A DNA stretch of 53,342 bases from Hyphomonas sp. BRH_c22 (GCF_000961795.1 NZ_LADU01000124.1:1-53342), one strand, 5' to 3'. Positions 24,618-35,913 are shown, numbered from the stretch's first letter. The notes: generated by a model not told the origin, from the letters alone. Made by a program: numbers and translations.

Positions 24618-27600
24618 CTACTCCGCCGCAACGAGCTGTTCGGCGGCTTCGAGATCGACAGAAACCAGTTTCGAGACGCCCTTTTCCCGCATGGTGACGC
24701 CGAAAAGACGGTCCATCCGGCTCATCGTCACCGGGTTGTGGGTGATCACCACGAACCGCGTGTCGGTGCGCTGGCGCATCTCGTTCAGCATGTTGCAGAA
24801 ACGGTCGACATTGGCGTCATCGAGAGGGGCATCGACCTCGTCGAGCACACAGATCGGCGCCGGGCGGGACAGGAAGACGGCAAAGATCAGCGCGGCGGCA
24901 GTCAGCGCCTGTTCGCCGCCCGACATGAGGGCAAGCGTGCCGAGCTTCTTGCCCGGCGGCTGGGCGTAGATTTCCAGACCGGCATTCAGCGGGTCCTCGG
25001 CATCAATAAGGCGCAGCTCGGCCTGCCCACCCTGGAAAAGGGCGGTGAACAGGGCCTTGAAATGCTCGTTGACCGTTTCGAACGCGACAAGCAGGCGCTC
25101 GCGCCCTTCGGCATTCAGGGCATCGACGCCCTCGCGCAGCTTGGCGATGGCTGCTTTCAGGTCTTCCTTCTCGTGGACCTGGCTGCCGAGGCGTTCTTCG
25201 AGTTCGGTGGCTTCCTCTTCGGCGTTCATGTTGACACCGCCGAGCTGGTCGCGCTCGCGCCGCAGGTCTTCGACCTTGCGCTCGGCATCCCGCGGGGTGA
25301 ATTCTCCCATTTCGTCTGCATCCAGCCCGGCCTCGGCAATGGCGAGCAGGCCTTCGGGTGTGCGCTGAAACGAATGGCGCGCGATCTCGACGCTTTCCTC
25401 GAGGCGCCCTTCGGCGGTTTCGAGTTTGACTTTCCACCCGGCGAGGCTCTCGCGCGCTTCAGACGCTGCGATGGCCGCCTGACGCGCGGCGTTTTCGGTT
25501 TCCCGGACCGTGGCTTCCTTCTCGGACAGCTGGTCTGCAATGCGCTTGCGGTCGCTTTCCAGCCGCTCGACATCTGTCGACATGGTTTCGATTTCGGCCG
25601 CCAGTTCTTCGGGACGCGCCTTTGCGGCAATCGCTTCAGCTGCAGCTGCGGCGCGGCGTTCCAGCAGGCGCTCGACACGGTCGCCCGCAGCGATGGCGCG
25701 CACTGTCCAGGTTTCAATGTCGCGCTCAAGGCCAGCGCGCCGTGCGGCGGCCTGCTCGCGGCCGCGCGTGATGTCTGTCAGGCGCCCGCGGGATTCAATT
25801 TCGTCATCGCGCGCTTCGGTGACACGAATACGCGCCTGCGTGAGGCGGGACTCCAGCGAGGCTTCCTCATCCGCAGACGATTGCGGCGACATCAATGAGA
25901 GCGCTTCCTTCACCACAGCGAGGTCGGCTTTGGCACGGTCGAGGGCTTCGCCGGTCGAGTCGCGCTTCATCGCGGCGCGTTCAGAGGCTTGCGAGGCTTC
26001 CGTCACGCGGGTGCGCGCTTCACTCAGCGCGCGTTGCGATGGCGCAATGGCCTGGCGTAATCCCCGCAGCGATTCCTCGACCGAGAGGCGCGCGTCGCGG
26101 GCGCTGGTCAGAACCGCCGTGCAATGTTCAAAACGGGCCCGCAGAGGTTCGATCTCGGCCAATGCCGCTTCCAGCCGGGCCTGCTGCTCCAGCCGAGCCG
26201 CTGCGCTTGCCGGAGCGTCCGGTGTGCGTGTGAAGCCGTCCCAGCGCCAGAGGTGTCCCTCGCGCGACACGAGGCGCTGGCCCGGCTTGAGCTCCGCCAT
26301 GAGCCGGGCGCCATCAGATGCGCTGACAACACCGCACTGAGACAGGCGCGCGGCCAGTTCGGAGGGGGCCTCGACAAATGCGTTCAGGCCCGTCGCACCC
26401 GATGGCAGGGCCTGGGCGGCCGCACTTGCGCCGCTCCAGAACATGGCGGCGTTCCGGTCGGTCGGGGCCTCGATATCATCTCCCAATGCGGCAGCGACAG
26501 CCTTTTCGTAACCGTCTTTCGTGCGGATCCGGTCAATCACGGGCGGCGCGCTGGGCCCATCGGCCTTGCGCAGCAGTTTCTGCAATCCCGCGATTTCGGC
26601 TTCCAGTGCGCGGACATCCTTGTCGGCAGCATCGCGCGGCGGTTGCGCAAGGGCCTCGTCTTCCCGGGTTTCGTGAAGCCTTGCTTCGGCGGCCTCGACT
26701 GCAGTCTCGGCATCGCGCAGGGCCGTCTCTGCCAGCGTTTCGGCGTCCTTGGCGTCCTTCAGTTTGCGTACCAGCGAAACGGCGTCTTCCAGGCCAGCCA
26801 TGTCACTGGTCAGGCGATTGATTTCAGCCGTGATCTGGTCGCGGCGGCGTGTCTGGGCACCGACGTTTTCTTCGGACGCCTTGCGGCGGGCACGCACTTC
26901 GGAGAGTTGCCCCTGCGCCGCGTCTGCCGCTTCTTCTGCCGCTGCGAGGCGGGCGCGGGCATTTTCGAGCGCGGCGCGGGTTTCGGCCTCGATCTCGTCA
27001 TTGCGGGCTTCGTCCATCACCGGCAAGGCAGAAAGTTCATGCCGCGCGTTATCGGTGGCGGCTTCGGCTTCGGTCTTCGCCGCCTGTTCGCGTTCAAGGT
27101 CCTCGACCAGACGCGCGGCTTCCGCTTCGAGCCGCGCAAGGGCATCGGCAGCGACCTTGCGCTCGGTTTCGAGTCTGGCGAGCGCGATCCGGGCCTGGCC
27201 AAGTTTGGCCGAGGCGACGCTTTCGGCTTCGCGGAGCGGTCCCAGGCCTTCGCTGGCTTCGATGCGCTGGCGTTCGCACACGGCATCCTGGCGGGTCAGG
27301 TCTTCTACGGCGCGGCGGGATTCTTCGAGTTTCTCGCGCGCAATCTCGCAGGCGATACGGGCTTCGGTCCAGCGCAGATGGGCGACGAGGGCGTCGAGGG
27401 CCTGGATCTCGTCCGACAGGCGGCGGTACTTTCGGGCCTTGCCGGCCTGGCGTTTGAGGCTGGCGAGCTGGCGTTCGACTTCGGCGGAAACTTCCGTCAG
27501 GCGTTCGAGATTCGACTCGGCGCCGTTGAGTTTCAGTTCCGCCTCATGGCGCCGGGTATTGAGGCCTGCAATGCCGGCGGCTTCTTCGAGAATCCGGCGG

Positions 27601-28079
27601 CGGTTCTGGGGTTTCGAGCCGATCAGCTCGGATATCTGCCCCTGGCGGACGAGGGCTGGCGAGTTGGCGCCGGTCGATGCGTCGGCGAACAGGAGCTGGA
27701 TGTCCTTGCCGCGCACCGTGCGCCCGTTGAGCTTGTAGGATGTGCCGGCACCCCGGCGCAGCTTCCGGACGATTTCGAGCGTGTCAGACGAGTTGAATTC
27801 AGGCGGTGCCGTGCGTTTGGAATTATCCAGAACGAGTGTGACTTCGGCGGTTTCCCGCGCCGGGCGGTTCTGTGCGCCGGAGAAGATGAGGTCATCCATC
27901 TCGCCGCCGCGCATGGCCTTGGCAGAGCTTGCGCCCATGGCCCAGCGCAGGGCCTCCAGCAGGTTTGACTTGCCACAGCCGTTCGGTCCCACGATCCCCG
28001 TCAGACCCGGTTCTACGGGTATGGTTTGCGGATCGACGAACGACTTGAAGCCGGCGATGCGGAGTTCTGTTATCTGCAT
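24618..28079 (-). CDS. smc: Chromosome segregation protein SMC
   Basis: This 1153-residue protein has the full SMC layout. The N-terminal head has Walker A GPNGCGKSN (31-39). Two long coiled coils flank a hinge near the middle. The C-terminal head holds the signature LMSGGEQALTAAAL and Walker B CVLDEVDAPLDD. SMC dimers with ScpA/ScpB load near ori and align chromosome arms. It begins 15 bases after the first DsbA-like gene, so it may be co-transcribed with it. Large open frames on the opposite strand are antisense artefacts. Confidence 0.97.
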   Translation of the reverse strand: MQITELRIAGFKSFVDPQTIPVEPGLTGIVGPNGCGKSNLLEALRWAMGASSAKAMRGGEMDDLIFSGAQNRPARETAEVTLVLDNSKRTAPPEFNSSDTLEIVRKLRRGAGTSYKLNGRTVRGKDIQLLFADASTGANSPALVRQGQISELIGSKPQNRRRILEEAAGIAGLNTRRHEAELKLNGAESNLERLTEVSAEVERQLASLKRQAGKARKYRRLSDEIQALDALVAHLRWTEARIACEIAREKLEESRRAVEDLTRQDAVCERQRIEASEGLGPLREAESVASAKLGQARIALARLETERKVAADALARLEAEAARLVEDLEREQAAKTEAEAATDNARHELSALPVMDEARNDEIEAETRAALENARARLAAAEEAADAAQGQLSEVRARRKASEENVGAQTRRRDQITAEINRLTSDMAGLEDAVSLVRKLKDAKDAETLAETALRDAETAVEAAEARLHETREDEALAQPPRDAADKDVRALEAEIAGLQKLLRKADGPSAPPVIDRIRTKDGYEKAVAAALGDDIEAPTDRNAAMFWSGASAAAQALPSGATGLNAFVEAPSELAARLSQCGVVSASDGARLMAELKPGQRLVSREGHLWRWDGFTRTPDAPASAAARLEQQARLEAALAEIEPLRARFEHCTAVLTSARDARLSVEESLRGLRQAIAPSQRALSEARTRVTEASQASERAAMKRDSTGEALDRAKADLAVVKEALSLMSPQSSADEEASLESRLTQARIRVTEARDDEIESRGRLTDITRGREQAAARRAGLERDIETWTVRAIAAGDRVERLLERRAAAAAEAIAAKARPEELAAEIETMSTDVERLESDRKRIADQLSEKEATVRETENAARQAAIAASEARESLAGWKVKLETAEGRLEESVEIARHSFQRTPEGLLAIAEAGLDADEMGEFTPRDAERKVEDLRRERDQLGGVNMNAEEEATELEERLGSQVHEKEDLKAAIAKLREGVDALNAEGRERLLVAFETVNEHFKALFTALFQGGQAELRLIDAEDPLNAGLEIYAQPPGKKLGTLALMSGGEQALTAAALIFAVFLSRPAPICVLDEVDAPLDDANVDRFCNMLNEMRQRTDTRFVVITHNPVTMSRMDRLFGVTMREKGVSKLVSVDLEAAEQLVAAE

Positions 28080-28094
28080 GCCGGCCTCATATCC

Positions 28095-28760
28095 TTATTG
28101 TCCTGCCGCGTTTGCGAGAAGCCCGTCAAGCTTTGCGGAAAAGCCCTCCGGTGAACGAATGTCGCCTTCGAAACGGGCCATCTCGCCGTCGAATATGAAG
28201 GTCGGTGTGCTGTCGACGCCGTCTTTCTGGGCCTCGTCATAGGTCGTTTTCAGGCGCTTCCGGATCGATTCATCGGCCATGCAGGCATCGAAGGCTGCTT
28301 CGCCATTGATCCCGTGACGTTCGCCGATGGCGACCAGGGCGGCTTTGAGTACGCCATTGCGGGCCGCATCCGTGATGCCGCTCTGGTGTTCGAAAATGTC
28401 GTCCAGCACGTCGAAGTATTTGTCGTCACCCGCGCAAAGCGCCATCGCATAGGCCGGGACGTCGATATCGTGGATGGGGTATTCCCGGAAAATGAAGCGC
28501 ACCTTGCCGGTGGACACGTACTTTTCCTTGATTTCGGGCAGGACCGTATCGTGGAAATATTTGCAGGCGGGGCAGGTGGGCGATGCGTATTCGATCACTG
28601 TGACCGGCGCATCGGCTGAGCCAATGACGTGGCCGATCTTCGCAGGATCGTCTCCGCTCTTTGCGGCCGTGCCCGGGGTTTCGCCATTGCCACAGGCAAC
28701 AAGCGCCAGCGCCGACAGGGCGGCCAAAGCGGTTCGTCTGGAGATGCGTTCCATCATCAT
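28095..28760 (-). CDS. DsbA-family thioredoxin-fold lipoprotein (CPAC)
   Basis: The 221-residue protein has a lipobox (LALVAC, Cys23) after an SRRTALA stretch that resembles a Tat signal. A thioredoxin fold with a DsbA helical insert follows, and the redox motif is CPAC at Cys63-Cys66. The cis-Pro is in DSTPTF. It may oxidise or isomerise disulfides in the envelope. Three ATGs stand in a row at 28760, 28757 and 28754; the last has AAAGG at eight bases. It is a close paralogue of the next gene and lies 15 bases before smc. Confidence 0.88.
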   Translation of the reverse strand: MMMERISRRTALAALSALALVACGNGETPGTAAKSGDDPAKIGHVIGSADAPVTVIEYASPTCPACKYFHDTVLPEIKEKYVSTGKVRFIFREYPIHDIDVPAYAMALCAGDDKYFDVLDDIFEHQSGITDAARNGVLKAALVAIGERHGINGEAAFDACMADESIRKRLKTTYDEAQKDGVDSTPTFIFDGEMARFEGDIRSPEGFSAKLDGLLANAAGQ

Positions 28761-28821
28761 AACCTTTGCGTTAAGAATTGAGTCGTCTTGGTTGCCAAAT
28801 CGTTAATGCCGTACAAGGGCC

Positions 28822-29484
28822 CTATTGAGGCAGCTTTTCCAGCTCGGCATTGAGATAGGTTTCAAAGGCGTCCGCCGAGTGCACGTCACCGTCCGCCACC
28901 TTGACCTGGCCATTCACGATGAATGTGGGGGTGGCCCTGACGCCAAAGCTGTCACCCGTCATCATGGTGTCGGCGATGCGCTGGCGAATCGGACGGTTGG
29001 CAAGGCAAGCATCGAAGGCCTTCTTGTCGGCGATGCCGTGGCGGGCTGCGATATCGAGGAACAGGGCTTCAAGCTTGCCGTCCTTTGATGCGTCGAACAC
29101 GTCATTCTGGTGTTCGAACAGGTCGTCGAGGACATCGAAGAACCTGTCGTCGCCGGCGCAGTTGGCCATGGCATAGGCCGCCACGTCGATGTCATTGAGC
29201 GGGTATTCACGGAAAACGAACTTCACCTTGCCGGTCGAGATGAACTTCTCTTCGACCATGGGCATGACATCGTCATGGAAATGCTTGCAGTGCGAGCAGG
29301 TCGGCGAGGCGTATTCAATCACCGTCAGGGGGGCATCCTCGGCGCCCTTCACGTGGCCCAGCACGGCGGGAACAGTTGTTTCAGCGGGCGTCGGCGTTTT
29401 GTCATCACCTGTTGCATTGCCACAGGCGGCGATCATCAGAGCGAGGACCGAGATGAGAGCGGAGGGGCGGGAAACAAGAGCCAT
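28822..29484 (-). CDS. DsbA-family thioredoxin-fold lipoprotein (CSHC)
   Basis: The 220-residue protein has a lipobox (MIAAC, Cys21) and a DsbA-like fold with CSHC at Cys63-Cys66. The cis-Pro region reads RATPTF. Sequence blocks such as VIEYASPTC, VEEKFISTGKVKFVFREYPL and FDVLDDLFEHQ are shared with the neighbour, so the two arose by tandem duplication. The start is ATG 29484 with AAGG upstream; a GTG at 29499 is less likely. It follows the DUF721 gene by 25 bases. The different dipeptides suggest different redox potentials. Confidence 0.87.
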   Translation of the reverse strand: MALVSRPSALISVLALMIAACGNATGDDKTPTPAETTVPAVLGHVKGAEDAPLTVIEYASPTCSHCKHFHDDVMPMVEEKFISTGKVKFVFREYPLNDIDVAAYAMANCAGDDRFFDVLDDLFEHQNDVFDASKDGKLEALFLDIAARHGIADKKAFDACLANRPIRQRIADTMMTGDSFGVRATPTFIVNGQVKVADGDVHSADAFETYLNAELEKLPQ

Positions 29485-29509
29485 TTGAGGGGCCTTCACA
29501 TGGAATTGG

Positions 29510-30082
29510 CTATTTGGCCGGACCGGTATCCGGCGTGGGCGAAGCGGGATCGTCTGCGGTTAGCACGGCTGCCCCCAATGCAACAATCGCCGCGCGCAGG
29601 GCAGTGTTCTCGATTCTGGCGGCGCTGTCTTCCAGTTGCCTGCGCTGGGCACTGGTGAGGGGAACGGGCCGCCGGCGTGGCCTGGCAGGCTCGCTTGTGG
29701 CCAGGGCGCCCTGCACGATCTTGATGGCGATAATGTCGCCGCCGGCCGATACCGACACGCGCTGCCGGATCGTCTCGACCTGGTGCTGTACCAGCGGGGC
29801 GGCCTGGGGAATGACCCGCAGGGTGAGAACGCGGCCGTCCTTGCCGCCAGTGATCTTTTCCGGGCGGCAGAAGGGGTAGAGCTTCTCGCCGACGATCTCT
29901 CGCCACCGGCGTTGCAACAGCTGCACGGCGGGGAGCTTCTTCGCGCCGACCTTGCGGCCGAGCCGCTCCGCCGCGAGGCCGATCTGGGGGATGCCCGGAT
30001 GCACCTTGCGCGCTCGCTGATAGCGCAGGCGGACGCGGGCGCGCGCCTCTTCAAGGGGATCGAGGGTTGATCTTGTGACCAT
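29510..30082 (-). CDS. DUF721 / DciA-like protein
   Basis: The 190-residue protein has a central DUF721 domain (about 50-125; LLQRRWREIVGEKLYPFCRP, then GRVLTLRVIPQAAPLVQHQ). This family includes DciA, which in many bacteria loads the replicative helicase DnaB in place of DnaC. The C-terminal region is Arg/Pro-rich then helical, with no known domain. It is divergent from mutY with a 42-base gap, so the promoters overlap. The link to helicase loading is from family knowledge. Confidence 0.8.
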   Translation of the reverse strand: MVTRSTLDPLEEARARVRLRYQRARKVHPGIPQIGLAAERLGRKVGAKKLPAVQLLQRRWREIVGEKLYPFCRPEKITGGKDGRVLTLRVIPQAAPLVQHQVETIRQRVSVSAGGDIIAIKIVQGALATSEPARPRRRPVPLTSAQRRQLEDSAARIENTALRAAIVALGAAVLTADDPASPTPDTGPAK

Positions 30083-30124
30083 TCGTCAAGACAAGCACGG
30101 CTTGATGGCGAGGAAAAGACGAAC

Positions 30125-32339
<2,215 letters not shown>

Positions 32340-32477
32340 CCTGTTCGTTTTGATACCGAAACTAACCGATTTGAAGGGCTGTGGATAACCCTGTGGATGC
32401 TTTTGTGGAATTACCGGGCACGGGCTGTTGAAATCCCGGTTGTGACGGGCCTATGGGCGGCTCGGGCGAACGGAGCC

Positions 32478-33332
32478 CTACTCGGCTGCGACCATGTCGA
32501 ACTCCTGCTTCCAGCCGGCCATGACATCGCGATTGTCATGGTCCCAGGGATGGAAACCGGGTTTGAACCAGGACAGCCAGATGGCCCAGCCCGCGCCGAA
32601 CAGGGCCGGCTTCTTCCAGAGGAAGTCCTTCACGGTGCGCCGGGCGGCCTCGGGCTCGTAGCCATCCGCGACGAGCAGCATGCTGGCATATTCCGCGATA
32701 TTCTTCGTGAACTGCTGGGTGATGAGCAGCATGGACAGGCTGCGGCGGAAATAGCGCTTGAGCGGCGACCAGTCGCGTGTGGCTTCCATGAAGACGTCAT
32801 AGGCGACGGCCTTGTGCTCGGTCTCTTCCATCGCGTGCCAGCGCCACAGGCGCTCGAGCGAGGGCTCGGTCTTGCTGAACAGCGGTTCGCCATCAATTTC
32901 GAGGTCGAGCATCAGGTCGGCCATCATGGAGGTGAAATGTTCGAGGCAGATGGTGGCAATCAGCATGCGCATCGGGCCGCCGGAGCGTCCGAAGGCGATC
33001 TTTTCCGCGATGGCCGCCTCGATTTCGGCGACGGGATATTTCTCGCGGTCGATCATGTTGTTGAGCATGTGATGCTCGCGCGAATGGATGGCTTCCTGCG
33101 CGATGAAGTCTTTCACGTCCTGCGCCAGCTTTCCGGTGACCTGTCCGCGATGGGCCTTGACGGCATCCATGAACAGGCGCTCGCCGTCAGGGAATGTCAG
33201 CGACATGGCATTGAAGACGGCGGTCGCCACGGGGCTGCCGTCGAGCCAGTGATCGGCGCGGGCCCCGTCCATGTCGAAATGGAAATCGCGCGGCAAAATC
33301 GTGATGTCTTCGGGTGTGCGTTTGTTCGTCAT
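32478..33332 (-). CDS. PF10118-type metal-dependent hydrolase family protein
   Basis: The 284-residue protein belongs to the predicted metal-dependent hydrolase family PF10118. It has QEAIHSREHHMLNN, CLEHFTSMMADLM and MEETEHKAVAYDVF, a His/Glu pattern in helices that looks like a ferritin-type di-metal site. The substrate of the family is unknown to me. The ATG at 33332 has AAGGGCAG upstream; the frame extends to 33407 but that crosses the TetR operator. It is divergent from the TetR gene at 33401 and so probably its target. Transcripts could be linked to lipid metabolism, but this is a guess. Confidence 0.82.
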   Translation of the reverse strand: MTNKRTPEDITILPRDFHFDMDGARADHWLDGSPVATAVFNAMSLTFPDGERLFMDAVKAHRGQVTGKLAQDVKDFIAQEAIHSREHHMLNNMIDREKYPVAEIEAAIAEKIAFGRSGGPMRMLIATICLEHFTSMMADLMLDLEIDGEPLFSKTEPSLERLWRWHAMEETEHKAVAYDVFMEATRDWSPLKRYFRRSLSMLLITQQFTKNIAEYASMLLVADGYEPEAARRTVKDFLWKKPALFGAGWAIWLSWFKPGFHPWDHDNRDVMAGWKQEFDMVAAE

Positions 33333-33388
33333 TGTGCATACTGCCCTTGAAACGGAAATGCGGACTGGCTTCATGTGCCTACATAGTG

Positions 33389-33410
33389 TTACTGACAAAA
33401 ATGTCAATAA
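33389..33410. promoter_or_regulatory. Palindrome overlapping the tetR start codon
   Basis: TTACTGACA and TGTCAATAA (33389-33397 and 33402-33410) are complementary at eight of nine positions around AAAA. The site includes the ATG of the TetR gene at 33401 and lies 57 bases before the divergent hydrolase. A bound TetR dimer would block its own translation start region and probably the promoter. Confidence 0.6.
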
Positions 33411-34003
33411 AAAATAAACCCAAGCCCCGGATCCGCCGCTCTCCCGAAGAGTCGCGCAGCAATATCCTGTCGGCGGCTGAATCGCTGCTGGTGGCGCAGG
33501 GGCCGCAATCCCTGCGGCTGGCCGATGTGGCCAAGGCGGCCGGTGTGGCCAATGCCACGGTGCTGCACCATTTCGGCTCGATCGACGCAGTCCAGAAGGC
33601 GCTGATGGAGCGGATGATCGCAGACCTGGTGGCCGGCATCATGGCCGTGAACGTGCCGCAGGAGGATCCGGCAGCCGCGCGCGAGGCGGCCTTGCGGACC
33701 CTGTTTGACGCCTTCGAGACACGCGGGGCGGCGCGGCTGGCGGCCTGGCTGGAGCTGACCGACGAGACGAGCCGCCTGACCCTGGTGCGCGAGGCCGTGC
33801 AGGAAGTGGCGCAGACCAAGATGGCCAAGACCAACCTGCCGGCAGATCTGGTCGAGGACCTGATCCTGCTGAGCGTGACGCTGGCGGTTGGCGTCGGCCT
33901 GTTCGGGCCATCGCTCGGCCAGCTGATCGGCAAGCCACCAGAGCGGGCGCGGGAATTGACCCTGCAGATGCTGCTGGCGAACCTGGAACGCCTGTCGCCG
34001 TAG
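33401..34003 (+). CDS. TetR-family transcriptional regulator
   Basis: The 200-residue protein has a Lys/Arg-rich start (IKNKPKPRIRRSPEESR), the TetR helix-turn-helix (about 20-62; LRLADVAKAAGVANATVLHHF), and a helical sensor domain. The ATG at 33401 is the natural start, giving the usual N-terminus, although no strong ribosome site precedes it. The transcript may thus be nearly leaderless. It is divergent from the PF10118 gene and 48 bases before an SDR, and probably controls both. Confidence 0.88.
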   Translation: MSIKNKPKPRIRRSPEESRSNILSAAESLLVAQGPQSLRLADVAKAAGVANATVLHHFGSIDAVQKALMERMIADLVAGIMAVNVPQEDPAAAREAALRTLFDAFETRGAARLAAWLELTDETSRLTLVREAVQEVAQTKMAKTNLPADLVEDLILLSVTLAVGVGLFGPSLGQLIGKPPERARELTLQMLLANLERLSP

Positions 34004-34051
34004 CCTTTGAGGGGTGTGCGGACTATCGAAAAACACAAGGAGGAAACGGTT

Positions 34052-34822
34052 ATGGATCTGAAATTGAAGGGCAAGAATGCCATCATCCTGGGTGGCACGC
34101 GCGGGATTGGCCGGGCGATTGCGGACACGCTGGCCGGCGAGGGCGCGAACGTGGCCGTCTGCGCGCGCAATGCGGACCAGGTGGCCGAGGCGGTGAGGGA
34201 ACTGGGGGCGATGGGCGTGAAAGCCACCGGCGCAGCCGTGGACATTACCGACGGCGCGGCGCTGAAAAAATGGATTGCCGACGCGGGCAAGACGCTGGGC
34301 GGGGTGGATATCCTGATCTCCAATGCAGGCGCGATGGCGCAGGGCAATGATGAGGCCGCCTGGAAGCAGAATTTCGAATTGGATATCCTGGGCGCGGTGA
34401 ATGCGTTCGAGGCGGCGCAGCCCTTGCTGGCCAAGGCGGCGGAGGCCTCCGGTGATGCGGCCTTCGTGATCATTTCGTCCGTGTCGGCGGCGCAGTCTGA
34501 TCGCGGCGAGTCCTATGGCCCGATCAAGGCGGCGCTGATCCACATGGCCAAGGGCCTTGCCCGTCAGCATGCCGCCATCGGCATCCGCGTGAACACGGTG
34601 TCGCCCGGCATGGTCTATTTCGAAGGCGGCATCTGGCACACGGTGAAGACCAACATGCCGGAATTCTTCGAGCAGGCGAATGCGCGCAACCCCACGGGCC
34701 GGTGCGCCACGCCGCAGGAAATTGCCAATGCGGCCGTGTTCCTGGCGAGCCCGCTGTCATCCTATACGACGGGGGCGAACCTGATCGTGGACGGCGCGGT
34801 TTCCAGCCGCGTGAACTTCTAG
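34052..34822 (+). CDS. SDR-family oxidoreductase
   Basis: The 256-residue classical SDR has GGTRGIG (cofactor, about 14-20), SNAGAMAQG, the catalytic ISSVS, and YGPIKAAL with the Tyr/Lys pair. It ends LIVDGAVSSRVNF, near the usual IVDGG. The ATG at 34052 has a full AAGGAGG at nine bases, so expression should be strong. It follows the TetR gene and may be in one transcript with it. Substrate is unknown. Confidence 0.9.
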   Translation: MDLKLKGKNAIILGGTRGIGRAIADTLAGEGANVAVCARNADQVAEAVRELGAMGVKATGAAVDITDGAALKKWIADAGKTLGGVDILISNAGAMAQGNDEAAWKQNFELDILGAVNAFEAAQPLLAKAAEASGDAAFVIISSVSAAQSDRGESYGPIKAALIHMAKGLARQHAAIGIRVNTVSPGMVYFEGGIWHTVKTNMPEFFEQANARNPTGRCATPQEIANAAVFLASPLSSYTTGANLIVDGAVSSRVNF

Positions 34823-35233
34823 ATACGTCAGCCAGCACCAGCGCCCGGCATGGCGGGGGCCATCCGGTGCAGTGCGGGCTGAATTCGGCTTGGGGGCGGG
34901 GGCTAGGACGTGTCCGGCGCCAGCGGCGCGCTCGGGAAGACGTGCGGGCCTTGCGGGGCGCGTTGCTCCGTGAAGGGGCAGAGGCCCTGCGGCGTGATAT
35001 TGTCCGACAGGTCGCAGGCGAGGGCGGGCGCGGCCCATGCGGGAACGCGCGGCGCATCATAATGATAGAGCGCGGGGCGTCGCCAATCGCGTTGATGTAG
35101 AGATTACCCCGGCGCGAAGGCATGATGCACGCATTATGCGCCGGGAACGGAGGGTGTGGGACAGGTTTTGCGGCAGGGGCCGCAGGGATTGCAGGATGCA
35201 GGGTGTGGAGTGGGGGAGAGGGGGCTGGCCGTA
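34823..35233. other. Gene-free stretch with coding-like remnant and hairpin
   Basis: About 410 bases separate the SDR from the b561 stop. On the minus strand a stop-to-stop frame from about 35098 to 34903 reads YHYDAPRVPAWAAPALACD, then DNITPQGLCPFTEQRAPQG and ends at a TAG, which has protein-like composition but no start codon. A second minus frame from ATG 35123 reads MPSRRGNLYINAIGD, a little like the start of a GIY-YIG domain. The two may be parts of one frameshifted gene. I recognise neither with confidence. Confidence 0.3.
35108..35145. repeat. Hairpin with 8-bp GC arms and a near-palindromic loop
   Basis: CCCGGCGC at 35108-35115 pairs with GCGCCGGG at 35138-35145. The loop itself contains GCATGATGC and GCATTATGC, a near-perfect second palindrome. 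No T-run follows, so it is not a standard terminator. It lies about 90 bases after the b561 gene on that gene's strand. Confidence 0.5.
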
Positions 35234-35908
35234 TCAGCCGCCGAGCGTGGCGACGGCGTAGATAGCGGCGAGGGCGATGGCGGTGGCGGCGAGGATGCGG
35301 GGCCAGGGGGCGCGTGATGGGGGCTGGGGGGCGGCGAAGTTTGCCTCAGGGCGGTGGCCGGTGACCATGGGGCGGACAAGATTGTCGCGTAGCAGGAAGA
35401 GGTAGGCGGCGATGGCGGCGACATGGAGCGCAACCAGCACGAGCAGGACATTGAAACTGGTCTCGTGGATGTCGGCGAAGAGGCGGCCGGTTTCGAACGA
35501 GACAAGCGTGGCCAGCGGGCCGGATTCCAGCCCGTCGACATCCACCGCGAAGAGGCCTGTGGTGATCTGTGTGGCGAGGGCGGCCAGCATGGCGAAGACG
35601 CTGAGCGAGCCGGCGGGATTGTGCCCGAAATGGGGACGGTGGCGGCGGCCGGCGAGGTCACGCAGGTAGGCCGCGAGCGTGGTGGGCCGTGCGAGCATGC
35701 GGGAGAAGCGGGCCGTGGCCGGGCCAATCAGGCCCCAGACGAGCCGGTAGACGATGAGGCCCAGCAGGATGAGGCCGAGGCGGCGGTGCCAGTCCATCAT
35801 GCCCTGTTCGGCCGTCCACCACATGGCCACAATGCCAAGGACGAGGAGCCAGTGGAAGAGACGGACGGTCCAGTCCCAGACGAGGACGCGCGCGGCGGGC
35901 GGGGCCAT
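35234..35908 (-). CDS. Cytochrome b561-family membrane protein
   Basis: The 224-residue protein has four core membrane helices with His residues in the expected places (RLFHWLL, DWHRRLGL, ADIHETS, ALHVAAI), which should hold two b hemes. This matches bacterial b561 / Ni-Fe-hydrogenase-type cytochrome b proteins. The WDWTVRLFHW start is a family mark. It follows the cytochrome c' gene by five bases on the same strand. The pair probably passes electrons between the quinone pool and the soluble c-type protein. Confidence 0.88.
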   Translation of the reverse strand: MAPPAARVLVWDWTVRLFHWLLVLGIVAMWWTAEQGMMDWHRRLGLILLGLIVYRLVWGLIGPATARFSRMLARPTTLAAYLRDLAGRRHRPHFGHNPAGSLSVFAMLAALATQITTGLFAVDVDGLESGPLATLVSFETGRLFADIHETSFNVLLVLVALHVAAIAAYLFLLRDNLVRPMVTGHRPEANFAAPQPPSRAPWPRILAATAIALAAIYAVATLGG

Positions 35909-35913
35909 CGGCG

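Noticed and set aside
24390..28000. Long plus-strand open frames (up to 614 codons) opposite smc
   Set aside because: They lie antisense to a certain smc gene, have no domains or ribosome sites, and result from GC-rich codon bias.
33379..34639. Minus-strand frames of 364 and 411 codons over the TetR and SDR genes
   Set aside because: They are antisense to two well-supported genes and of low-complexity composition.
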